A stretch of 5,819 nt of DNA from JAJYZP01 sp049964535. GTDB taxonomy: Bacteria; Actinomycetota; Acidimicrobiia; Acidimicrobiales; Acidimicrobiaceae. Below are positions 1-5,819 of this stretch, one piece after another. Position numbers and translations under genes: made by a program. The notes beneath the pieces were generated by a model. The model was not told the DNA's origin and ran no database searches. It was given only the letters and a program-made list of their open reading frames with translations. The stretch covers positions 1-5,819 of the forward strand of contig JBMFXG010000165.1 of NCBI GenBank assembly GCA_049964535.1, given 5' to 3'. Within the stretch, counting starts at the first letter, position 1; every line of letters begins with the position of its first letter.

Positions 1-69
1 CATAAGATTCTACCCCTACAGCACCAAAAGAGCAGGTGACGGAGCTGGGCTTACTTCGGGGAGGGGGAA

Positions 70-601
70 CTACGGTCTAGCCAGACTTAGTGGAAGATCG
101 GAGTCTGCTACCGGATAAGGGAACGTGCCATTCGACCATCTCCTACCCAACTTGGCAGCCTTCTGTAGAATCGCTCGAACCTGTCGAACTCCTGAGACAC
201 CAAGTCCTTTGTCGGCAAAGGTACGAAAATAGGTCTCTAGGTCATAAGCCTCGCTCCTTGCGACCTTCTTCTTCCCAATTGAGTCAGAGATATACCGGCG
301 ACAGATACTTTCGTAGTTGCTGACGGTCTTGGGCGATAGGTCCAGCGAGCCACTGAGCTTCCATGCGTCGATTAGATCCTTGAAGGTGATGGACTTTCCC
401 TAACGATCGGAGGAGTCAATTTCTCGGCCGGTCCTTGTTCTGTCTTCAAGCTGTGCCGTCCTAACTCTCGTAAGGCGTCCCTGTGAAGGTCCCGTACTTT
501 TGACGAACTTTTCCCTGGTCAGCTCGTCTGAGATAAATCCGGAGCTCCCAGGTATCTGGTTCCTTCCGTAGCCTCATCGAACCATCGATAACGACCGTCA
601 C
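70..601 (-). pseudogene. Degenerate tyrosine recombinase (phage/ICE-type integrase), N-terminal and core-binding parts only
   Basis: The reading was reconstructed by hand from the minus strand. The first frame, from GTG 601 or ATG 577 down to a TAG at 463-461, reads GSMRLRKEPDTWELRIYL and then a KYGTFTGTPYE segment. This is the usual arm-binding N-terminus of actinobacterial integrases (a W-x-LR-x-Y core followed by TFxGT). The homology then continues in another frame from about 468 (VRTAQLEDRTRTGREIDSSD), so one frameshift lies near 463-470. That frame meets a TAG at 402-400. Immediately after it, 109 open codons (399-73) encode a clear SAM-like core-binding domain with LSPKTVSNYESICRRYI, GLGVSGVRQVRAILQKAAKLG and PVADSDLP. 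A further TAG ends it at 72-70. The catalytic domain with the R, HxxR and Tyr residues should lie left of position 70 and is not seen. Start codon unresolved and no good Shine-Dalgarno sequence was found. A functional recombinase is unlikely. Sequencing error could explain the frameshift but hardly all three lesions. Confidence 0.8.
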
Positions 602-676
602 TAGCGAAAGTTGAGTTAATGCTATCGCCTTTATAACCTTGGCAAAAGAATATGGTCGCTAGAAGGGGGAATACCG

Positions 677-749
677 TGCGCTCGGAGAGACTCGAACTCC
701 CAACCTTCTGATCCGTAGTCAGATGCTCTATCCGTTGAGCTACGAGCGC
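677..749 (-). tRNA. tRNA-Arg, anticodon ACG (read as ICG)
   Basis: A complete 73-nt cloverleaf folds on the minus strand. The 7-bp acceptor stem GCGCTCG/CGAGCGC pairs perfectly (749-743 with 684-678). The D stem is GCTC/GAGC with the loop AACGGATA. The anticodon stem is TCTGA/TCAGA around the loop CTACGGA, giving anticodon ACG at 716-714. The T stem is GGGAG/CTCTC (one G-T pair) around TTCGAGT. The invariant positions T8, A14, GG in the D loop, A21, T33 and TTC in the T loop are present. The discriminator base is A, and CCA is not encoded (ACGG follows). A34 is normally deaminated to inosine by TadA so that it reads CGU, CGC and CGA. The gene looks intact. Its 3' end faces the integrase relic, which begins about 76 nt further on in the same direction. 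Confidence 0.96.
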
Positions 750-764
750 TCGAAGTGCCCTGTT

Positions 765-770
765 AGTTTA
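765..770 (-). promoter_or_regulatory. Possible -10 element for tRNA-Arg
   Basis: TAAACT on the minus strand matches the -10 consensus at four of six positions. It sits 15 nt before the first tRNA base, a plausible distance for a short 5' leader. No convincing -35 hexamer was found at the usual 16-18 nt spacing, so this rests on position and weak similarity only. Confidence 0.25.
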
Positions 771-1042
771 GAGCCACTTGAGCGCGATACTTCCGCTCAA
801 TGTGGAGGGAGTGTGTCTCCGCATCTTTCGTGTGCCGTGCCGTTTGTGGTCTCGATTGAGGTCTAACACTGAGCTCTAGCTCCCAAGAGGTGGTTCGCTT
901 GCGAGTGAGGCTCTGCGCTTGTGCTAGAGGGCGACCTCTTGTGGGGTTTAGGTCGCAATCGACCCCAAGCACTGTTCATCATGTTGCCTCGGTCTGATAA
1001 AGAGCATCCGCTCGTTGGGCTCGTGGAAGGGCGGCTTGGAAT

Positions 1043-1076
1043 GGTCCATGGACCCTTGGGCGGCTGGACTAACCAG
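1043..1076 (-). terminator. Candidate transcription end for the BLUF/GGDEF operon (two hairpins, no T-tract)
   Basis: About 20 nt past the cyclase stop, reading on the minus strand, CTGG-TTAGT-CCAG (1076-1064) is followed by the perfect 12-base palindrome GGTCCATGGACC (1054-1043). The palindrome can fold as a 4-bp stem with a CATG loop. No run of T follows, so a classic intrinsic terminator is not shown. The position is the main argument. It could equally be a protein-binding palindrome or chance. Confidence 0.22.
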
Positions 1077-1096
1077 TATCGTGTAGTTGCGCAGCC

Positions 1097-2416
1097 TCAC
1101 GGCGCGGAGATCGACGTAGGTTCCATCTTGGGTTCCGACAGTGAGTCCTCGTACAGAACAGCACGGTTTTTGCCGGCCGCCTTTGCTGTGTAGAGAGCCT
1201 CGTCGGCTTGTCCTAAGAGCTCCGTAGACTTAATCGGATCTGCAGTAGGGCTCAGAGTTGCCGAACCGATGGAGACACTGAGGTTCCAGTCTGGAGCCTG
1301 TCGTAGGTCGATGTTGCGTACCGCCTCGACGAGACGATCTCCCATAGCTCGCGCTCCTTCAAGCGCTGTTCCCGGTAGGACGACGGCAAACTCCTCGCCG
1401 CCGAATCGAGCGACCACGTCACCGGCTCGTTGCATTTGACCACTGAGTGCCCGGGCAACAGCGCAGAGGGCTTCGTCACCGATGAGGTGGCCATAGGTGT
1501 CGTTGAAGGTCTTGAAGTTATCGATGTCGACCATCATGACGGTGAGGGCTGTGAGCTCTCGTTTTGAGCGACGCCACTCAGTTCGAATGGTCTGGTCAAA
1601 GGCTCGACGGTTGGGGATACCGGTCAATCCATCGCTCATCACCATGCGAAGCATCTGCTCCTCCATGGCTTTCTCTGCGGTCACATCGACGACGAGCCCG
1701 ACCGCACGAGCGGGACGTCCTCGTCGATCGAGGTCAATGACCTTCCCTCGAAAGGAGAGGTGGCGTAACTCCCATCCGCTCCCAACCCTGAGAGCCGCCT
1801 CGGTGTTTCCGTTGGCCCGTAGGTCTTCAATTGCGGAGTTGAGAACGCCTGAGTCTTCGTCGTGAAGGAGAGCGGCGAACTGGGTGATCGTCGTCGGGAG
1901 GGCGCTGTCGCTGACGCCAAGGATCTGCATCGCTATGGGCTCCCACGTCAATTCCAGTGATGGGAAGGCGAGCTCCCACATCGCTGCCGACGTACGACCG
2001 AGAGCAAGGTCGAGGCGAGCCTTGAGATTGATGCTGTCGTTGAGGACGCGATGAAACTCTGTGGTGTCACGGCCTGCGGCCCACCAGAGCGACGTTCCCG
2101 GCAGAGGACGAGCGACCCATTGGAGGTAGACCCATCGCCCGTTCTTTTGGAGAAACCGGCTCTCCATCATCACCTCTGGCTCGCCAGAATCCAGAGCGCA
2201 CAGACCGGAGACGACCTCCGCTATGTCTTCTGGATGTACGAGCTCTAAAAGAGAGCGTCCATTGACTTCTTGTGGAGTGAGCCCGAGAAGTTGAGCGAAC
2301 GAACCATTGACCTCTCGAAGCTGGCCATCGTTCCCAGCGAGCGAGAAGAGCTCGATCTCCGTGGTATGGGCCACCGCCATCTGCGCCTGGGGGCTAGGCT
2401 CGGCCGCTACGGTCAT
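1097..2416 (-). CDS. PAS-PAS-GGDEF diguanylate cyclase
   Basis: This 439-residue cytosolic protein is predicted to make cyclic di-GMP from two GTP. No membrane segment or signal peptide is visible. The first PAS-like domain spans about residues 20-120 (VNGSFAQLLGLTPQEVNGRS, then HPED at 61-64). The second, PAS_3-like, spans about 135-248 and ends in the typical DVTAEKAMEEQ linker helix. The GGDEF domain covers about 255-425. It has DGLTGIPNRR at 262-271, the metal-binding segment VDIDNFKTFND at 296-306 (D297), and the active-site loop GGEEF at 339-343. An intact inhibitory site, RAGD at 330-333, lies exactly five residues before GGEEF. Both catalysis and product inhibition therefore look possible. 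No EAL or HD-GYP domain is present. The LOV-type cysteine motif was not seen, so the PAS domains are not obviously photosensory. The start ATG overlaps the BLUF stop codon by four bases (ATGA), and no strong ribosome binding site precedes it, which favours translational coupling. The link to light sensing is inferred from this context. Confidence 0.95.
   Translation of the reverse strand: MTVAAEPSPQAQMAVAHTTEIELFSLAGNDGQLREVNGSFAQLLGLTPQEVNGRSLLELVHPEDIAEVVSGLCALDSGEPEVMMESRFLQKNGRWVYLQWVARPLPGTSLWWAAGRDTTEFHRVLNDSINLKARLDLALGRTSAAMWELAFPSLELTWEPIAMQILGVSDSALPTTITQFAALLHDEDSGVLNSAIEDLRANGNTEAALRVGSGWELRHLSFRGKVIDLDRRGRPARAVGLVVDVTAEKAMEEQMLRMVMSDGLTGIPNRRAFDQTIRTEWRRSKRELTALTVMMVDIDNFKTFNDTYGHLIGDEALCAVARALSGQMQRAGDVVARFGGEEFAVVLPGTALEGARAMGDRLVEAVRNIDLRQAPDWNLSVSIGSATLSPTADPIKSTELLGQADEALYTAKAAGKNRAVLYEDSLSEPKMEPTSISAP
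2413..2416 (-). promoter_or_regulatory. ATGA stop/start overlap coupling BLUF and cyclase translation
   Basis: On the minus strand the BLUF gene ends AAA GTC CAA TGA and the cyclase gene begins ATG ACC GTA within the same ATGA. The preceding bases lack a clear Shine-Dalgarno sequence. Terminating ribosomes probably reinitiate here, which would link the amounts of the two proteins. Confidence 0.8.
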
Positions 2417-2838
2417 TGGACTTTGTTCTTTGCGTAGAGGCTGAGTAGAGTTTCAGCGACAACGCCATTGGTGATGAGGTCCGGATTGACGAGTGGATAG
2501 GTCGTTGCTGGGGTGAAACCTTCGAGCTCTTCTGCCAGCTCCTCATCGTCGATGTGATCGAAGCCCATCGTCCACTCGGGGAACATCGGTCGTCCTACCT
2601 CAACATCGGAGAGAAGGCGCAGATTCGTATGCCGTGCGTCTCGTCCAATGCGCTCATAGGTTGCGGTCAATGCCTCCTCTGGTCCCTCGAGCATCTGAAG
2701 GAAGCTCTGGCTTGAGTAGAGCAACATGCCGCTGAGTCCTGCGTCGTCGTTATTCTTCCGAGATTGCTCAAGAAGGCGTATGAGCTCCTCCCCTGTGAAG
2801 TCGTAGGTGGCTTGACTGCAGTAAATGATGCGTCGCAT
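2413..2838 (-). CDS. Stand-alone BLUF-domain blue-light photoreceptor
   Basis: This protein of 141 residues is about the length of PixD-type short BLUF proteins: one BLUF domain (about 1-93) plus a C-terminal helical cap. BLUF domains bind FAD and respond to blue light by rearranging the hydrogen bonds around the flavin. Every key position aligns with AppA at a constant offset of 15: Y6 (Y21), N30 (N45), Q48 (Q63), W89 (W104) and M91 (M106). The family signatures RRIIYCSQAT, SRKNN, GLSGMLLY, SFLQMLEGPEEA and RH are present. With Tyr, Gln and Trp/Met all retained, it should be photoactive. It has no output domain of its own. Its stop codon overlaps the start of the PAS-PAS-GGDEF gene by ATGA, so the cyclase is the obvious candidate partner. 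The start is ATG 2838, because the next in-frame ATG (residue 38) would delete the flavin-binding Tyr. The upstream purine-rich GAGAGG is only 3 nt away, which is short. Confidence 0.95.
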   Translation of the reverse strand: MRRIIYCSQATYDFTGEELIRLLEQSRKNNDDAGLSGMLLYSSQSFLQMLEGPEEALTATYERIGRDARHTNLRLLSDVEVGRPMFPEWTMGFDHIDDEELAEELEGFTPATTYPLVNPDLITNGVVAETLLSLYAKNKVQ

Positions 2839-3038
2839 TGGCCTCTCATCTCATCGAGTAAACAGCGATAGTGGTGTGGTCCCAAGGTCAGAAGGAGACT
2901 CTGGTTCTCTCTTGTCGACGTATTCGCTGGAGCACTTGATCGATTTCTGTTAGCTATTGGGTCTTTATCTGAGCGCACAAGGGATGATTGGTTGGCTCCT
3001 CGGACCGAGATAGACCTCTTCGAGGCTCAGGTTTGTGA

Positions 3039-3096
3039 GGCCCGGGAATAACGTGGGGCCGTAGCCGCTCTCGGGAACTGAAGGTCCCGCTGCGGG
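3039..3096. other. Cluster of GC-rich hairpins with overlapping alternatives
   Basis: GGCCC (3039-3043) pairs with GGGCC (3056-3060). CGGGA (3072-3076) pairs with TCCCG (3085-3089) around an 8-nt loop. The CCCG inside that second stem (3086-3089) can instead pair with CGGG at 3093-3096. These two pairings exclude each other. The cluster lies about 200 nt upstream of the BLUF start when read on the minus strand. Whether it is transcribed is unknown. Confidence 0.35.
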
Positions 3097-3362
3097 CTTG
3101 AGTGAGCGCGTGAGGACGAAGCGGTGAGTGCTGTGGCGCGCTGCTCTGTGCCTGATGGGATCTCTGTTGTGGAGATCGCTTGGTTCAGGGCAACGCTTCG
3201 ATCACCGTCGGTCGATGTTGAGGGGACTGTTGTGCGGTGGCGTTGCAGGAGGTCTCTGATGCTGATCGCAGCGGGTGAGCGCCTTGTGATCGCTCCGTCG
3301 CTCTCTGCTGTTGAAGTGTGGTACCAGTGCAAGCACGCGCCACAGCGATCGTGTGGAGCTAG

Positions 3363-3388
3363 TCAGGTGACTCGCCATTCAGGTGACC
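3363..3388 (+). repeat. Direct repeat TCAGGTGAC x2, 17-nt period
   Basis: TCAGGTGAC occurs at 3363-3371 and again at 3380-3388, separated by TCGCCATT. A spacing of about 1.6 helical turns does not place both copies on the same DNA face. It may be a regulator site or simple chance. No neighbouring gene start explains it. Confidence 0.35.
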
Positions 3389-4613
3389 CGCTAGTTCGTA
3401 GCGAGAGTGGAGGACGAAGGTTGCAGTGATGTGTTGAAGGTTAATTCGTGTTGGAGAGATTCGCTGAGACTTCCTCGGGGATCACTCGTGAGGAGAGCGA
3501 CCGGAAGTAAAAGCGGAAGCCGTTCGGTCCGACAGTGCGCCTCTGAGAGTTCGGTGGGTTGCCACTCGTCTCTCAAACCGATACGGCAAGCGTCAGCAGT
3601 AGTGGGTGACGCCGAGAGCTCCTTTGCCCGGTGTGTCGTTGATCTGAATAGGTATGGCCTCTGACTGCATGGCTTGGAAGTAGCGTTGCGGCGGTCTGGT
3701 CGTCAGAGGTGAGTGAAGGGACTCTCGTTGTGGCGCTGGTCATGGATTTTGCTCTTCTCTCTCTTTGTGCAACACGTCGTTTTGGGAGAGTTCTCTTATG
3801 GTGAGCCGACTATCACCGTTAGCTGGATAAGGGCCTTGCGAACGGTGGACCTCCTGATCCATACGCGTGAAGAGAGCGCATAACAGTTGGCGTTGGAGTG
3901 AGCGGAAGTACCACGGAAATCGACGTTCGCCACCTTACCAGAGGGTTCGGGCGAGTGCCCTCCGATGAGGGATAGGTCCGCGCGAGCACGGAGAGTCTTT
4001 GGGCCGAGCGGAGTGAGGTAGCAGGAGGGGCTGTTGAGCGACAATGCTCGGTATGTGGTGTTGTACAGCGCATGGTGCTCGATATCTCCCATGGCAGATT
4101 CCTACGTACCTGGCGGGCGCCCTAGTAGGCGTGTGGGGTGCGGATTGATTTAGATTTAATAGCCCTCGTGCGCTGGCTTCCTCCATACGTTCAGAGCGCA
4201 TGTGCTTTCGTGTGATTCGGATGGCTCGCGATAGCGCTGGTATTTATGATCTGTAATGATCTCTACCTCGATCGAAGTGTACCGTTGCCCAGACGATCAT
4301 CCATGTGGGGCTCTATGCAATGTGTCTCGGAGCGGCCCTGACTACCGATAAGTCTTTCTGTGAGATCTCAAGGTCGGGGACGCTCTGGTGAGTTCTGTAG
4401 CGGTGACTAGCACACGGTGCGTATACGCCGCTGTGTGTTCTTTGAGGTTCGGTGCCTTGCGCCAGAGACGGGCTTTCGGGCGTGGTCGGGGACGATACCA
4501 GCGGCAATGAAGAGGCCAGAGTCGAGAGAAGCAGTCGCGAGTCCAAAGAGAGCAGAGCTCCATGGGCGGAGCCATTAGAGGTCATGAGACCTGTCGCAAA
4601 CGTCTCTCATCTC

Positions 4614-4630
4614 CCGTCCTGTGCGGACGG
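4614..4630. other. Perfect 6-bp hairpin
   Basis: CCGTCC and GGACGG pair perfectly around the 5-nt loop TGTGC. Neither strand has a T-tract after the stem, so it is not a standard intrinsic terminator. It lies in the gene-free stretch about 400 nt before the methyltransferase start. Confidence 0.3.
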
Positions 4631-5013
4631 TACGCACTGCACAGCGTTCAAGACACTGCGGGCTCCAAGGTACGAGTCGGACGATTTGGTGTCTGCGTGC
4701 GAGGGTAGGTGAACTCGTGACCTCTCTCTGTGGAGGAACGGTGGATTGAGCGTAAGCTCCGTTCACTACGTCGCTGCTCGTCGCTGCGATGAGTTGAGAC
4801 GTGATGGCGGAGGTACGCTTGAGTATCTGACGACGCTACCTGTGCTGGTTGAATAGCGCGAGAGCTATCTGTCCGCTCTCTGAGACTGGCCACTAAGAAG
4901 CCTATGTAGTTCTGCAGACTCTCGTCGACGTGAGAGCATCGTTCGGATAGGGTGAGAAGGTCTTTGTTGGTCTCGAGGCAGGTCGTCCTGAATGGATCTG
5001 TCGATAGACCGCC

Positions 5014-5059
5014 TGATCAAGGGAGATTACCGAAGTGAGTGCCGGGCCATTTGATCAAG
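5014..5059 (+). repeat. TGATCAAG x2 flanking the methyltransferase start
   Basis: TGATCAAG occurs at 5014-5021, overlapping the ribosome binding site, and again at 5052-5059 inside the sixth to ninth codons. Each copy contains the palindrome TGATCA. The 38-nt period could suit an operator pair, but chance is a realistic explanation for an 8-mer. Confidence 0.25.
5019..5025 (+). promoter_or_regulatory. Ribosome binding site for the methyltransferase
   Basis: AAGGGAG ends 9 nt before GTG 5035, good spacing for a Shine-Dalgarno sequence. It decides the start: a TGA at 5014-5016 closes the frame upstream. The later in-frame candidates (TTG 5101, GTG 5110, ATG 5152) lack such a site and would cut into the conserved N-terminal part. 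Confidence 0.75.
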
Positions 5060-5819
5060 ATTCGTGGTTGACGCCGAGTTTGTTGAAGGTTCCTGAGAGA
5101 TTGACTGACGTGAGCCCTTGGCATGGCCACTTACCCCTTGCACTGTGGATCATGGAGGCAGCGGAACCGTCGATCTTCGTTGAACTCGGAACCCATAAGG
5201 GCGATTCGTACGCTGCATTTTGTCAGAGCGTGCAAGAGCACGGACTTGCCAGTAGCTGTTACGCCGTTGACTCGTGGATGGGAGACGAGCACTCTGGTCT
5301 TTACGGAGAGGACGTCTACCAAGAGCTCTTCGTGTACAACCAGCGTCGCTTTGGAACGTTCTCGACGCTCTTGCGGATGATGTTCGAGGACGCGCTCAAC
5401 TACTTCGATGATGGAACGATCGATCTCCTCCACATCGATGGCTACCACACCTACGAAGCGATGCGCGACGATTTTGCGAAGTGGCTTCCCAAGCTCTCGG
5501 GAAGAGGCATCGTGCTCTTTCACGACGTAGCGGTGCGCGAACGTGGATTTGGTGTCTGGCGGTTTTGGCACGAGATCTCGGAGCAGTACCCGAGTGTGAC
5601 CTTCACGCACTCTAACGGACTGGGTCTTCTCGGGGTTGGTGAGGAGATTCCTTCAAGGGTGCGTCTCATGATCGAGGCTTATCAGAAAGATCCAGCGAGC
5701 GTGACCGGTCTCGCAGCGGCGCTGGGAGCTCGCTGTCAGCTGCTTGGGCAGAACGCTGTCCTTCGATCGACGGAAGAGCAACTGCGAGCCCAGGTTGCTG
5801 AGCAGGCTACCAAAGTCCA
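5035..5819 (+). CDS. Class I SAM-dependent methyltransferase, N-terminal part of a longer protein (3' truncated by window end)
   Basis: The window holds 261 codons. The reading starts at GTG 5035 (SAGPFDQDSWLTPSLL). An N-terminal helix, SPWHGHLPLALWIMEAAEPS, precedes the Rossmann fold. Motif I is VELGTHKGDSY (49-59), which binds S-adenosylmethionine. The acidic residue for the SAM ribose is probably D79 in YAVDSW. Further conserved segments are IDLLHIDGYHTYEAMRDD (129-146) and GIVLFHD (158-164), followed by RERGFGVWRFW (168-178). This is the Methyltransf_24-like subtype seen in cell-surface glycan loci, where it is often followed by a coiled coil and glycosyltransferase domains. Here too, residues from about 225 (AAALGARCQLLG, STEEQLRAQVAEQATK) look like the start of a coiled coil. 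The methyl acceptor is probably a sugar, inferred from family context only. It is transcribed away from the BLUF operon after a long empty region. The frames at 5131-5610 minus and 5123-5380 plus are shadows of it. Confidence 0.9.
   Translation, partial: MSAGPFDQDSWLTPSLLKVPERLTDVSPWHGHLPLALWIMEAAEPSIFVELGTHKGDSYAAFCQSVQEHGLASSCYAVDSWMGDEHSGLYGEDVYQELFVYNQRRFGTFSTLLRMMFEDALNYFDDGTIDLLHIDGYHTYEAMRDDFAKWLPKLSGRGIVLFHDVAVRERGFGVWRFWHEISEQYPSVTFTHSNGLGLLGVGEEIPSRVRLMIEAYQKDPASVTGLAAALGARCQLLGQNAVLRSTEEQLRAQVAEQATKV

Larger units (their letters stand above)
750..1096. other. Spacer between tRNA-Arg and the diguanylate cyclase gene
   Basis: No gene is supported in these 347 bases. Short open frames exist on both strands (763-972 minus and 921-1193 plus), but neither product resembles a known family, and the plus one runs into the 3' end of the cyclase gene. 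The spacer holds the weak tRNA promoter candidate near 765-770 and two small hairpins at 1043-1076 just beyond the cyclase stop codon. Confidence 0.6.
2839..5034. other. 2.2-kb stretch without a convincing gene
   Basis: This lies between the divergent BLUF and methyltransferase genes and must contain both promoters, but none could be assigned with confidence. All open frames here are about 100 codons or fewer, and none gives a recognisable motif. Examples are 3124-3429 plus, 3027-3332 minus, 3796-4092 minus, 4452-4712 plus and 4648-4893 minus. No tRNA, tmRNA, RNase P or SRP signature was seen. Visible structure includes hairpins (3015-3025, 3039-3060, 3072-3096, 3941-3962, 4579-4592, 4614-4630), a 17-nt-spaced repeat TCAGGTGAC at 3363 and 3380, and one AT-rich patch at 4144-4160. 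The plus strand carries more G than C (hand count for 3121-3300: G 70, C 41, T 49, A 20). It may be decayed coding sequence, a long untranslated leader or an unknown RNA. Confidence 0.6.

Noticed and set aside
90..323. 77-codon plus-strand frame
   Set aside because: It is antisense to the integrase core-binding segment, which is the homologous reading.
763..972. 69-codon minus frame upstream of the tRNA
   Set aside because: It shows no recognisable motif, is Arg/Thr-rich and ends within the likely tRNA promoter. It is probably chance.
921..1193. 90-codon plus frame
   Set aside because: It overlaps the cyclase 3' end antisense and matches no known family.
3124..3429. 101-codon plus frame with a GTG start
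   Set aside because: It lacks a recognisable domain, lies in skewed G/T-rich DNA where stops are fewer, and has an equally long frame on the opposite strand.
3941..3962. GAGGG/CCCTC stem with TTCG, considered as a tRNA T-arm
   Set aside because: The loop is 12 nt and no acceptor, D or anticodon arms surround it.
3796..4092. 98-codon minus frame, checked as a possible transposase or RNA-derived spurious product
   Set aside because: No DDE or other transposase motif, no terminal inverted repeats and no rRNA signature were found.
4144..4160. AT-rich patch considered as a promoter
   Set aside because: No -35/-10 pair at proper spacing and no gene start nearby on either strand.
5123..5380. ATG-started plus frame of 85 codons
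   Set aside because: It is out of frame with the methyltransferase and lacks any motif. The true start is GTG 5035 in another frame.
5131..5610. 159-codon open frame on the minus strand
   Set aside because: It is antisense to the methyltransferase, whose plus-strand frame carries clear family motifs. The minus product resembles nothing known.

Overview
The window looks like an actinobacterial chromosome segment of moderate GC. An acidimicrobial-type lineage is possible but is only a guess. The hints are the actinobacterial style of the integrase relic, GTG start usage and the methyltransferase subtype. There is no direct taxonomic marker.

Layout, left to right. (1) Positions 70-601, minus strand: a decayed tyrosine recombinase (integrase). 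Its N-terminal arm-binding part and its core-binding part lie in different frames and are interrupted by stops. The catalytic domain is not in the window. (2) Positions 677-749, minus: an intact tRNA-Arg(ACG), whose 3' end faces the integrase relic. This is the classic arrangement of an integrated element at a tRNA attachment site. (3) Positions 750-1096: a spacer with only a weak tRNA promoter candidate and small hairpins. (4) Positions 1097-2838, minus: a two-gene operon. A stand-alone BLUF blue-light receptor (2413-2838) overlaps by ATGA with a PAS-PAS-GGDEF diguanylate cyclase (1097-2416). (5) Positions 2839-5034: about 2.2 kb with no convincing gene, with G-over-C excess on the plus strand and a strand-biased GTGAG pentamer. 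(6) Positions 5035-5819, plus: the N-terminal 261 codons of a class I SAM-dependent methyltransferase that runs off the right edge. It starts at a GTG with a good ribosome binding site.

The functional core is the BLUF/GGDEF pair. Its gene overlap, shared strand and complementary domains suggest a split blue-light-to-c-di-GMP module, in which the BLUF protein would control the cyclase through its PAS region. The methyltransferase belongs to a type often joined to coiled coils and glycosyltransferases in surface-glycan loci. It appears unrelated to the light module and is transcribed away from it. The long empty stretch between the two is the least explained part of the window.
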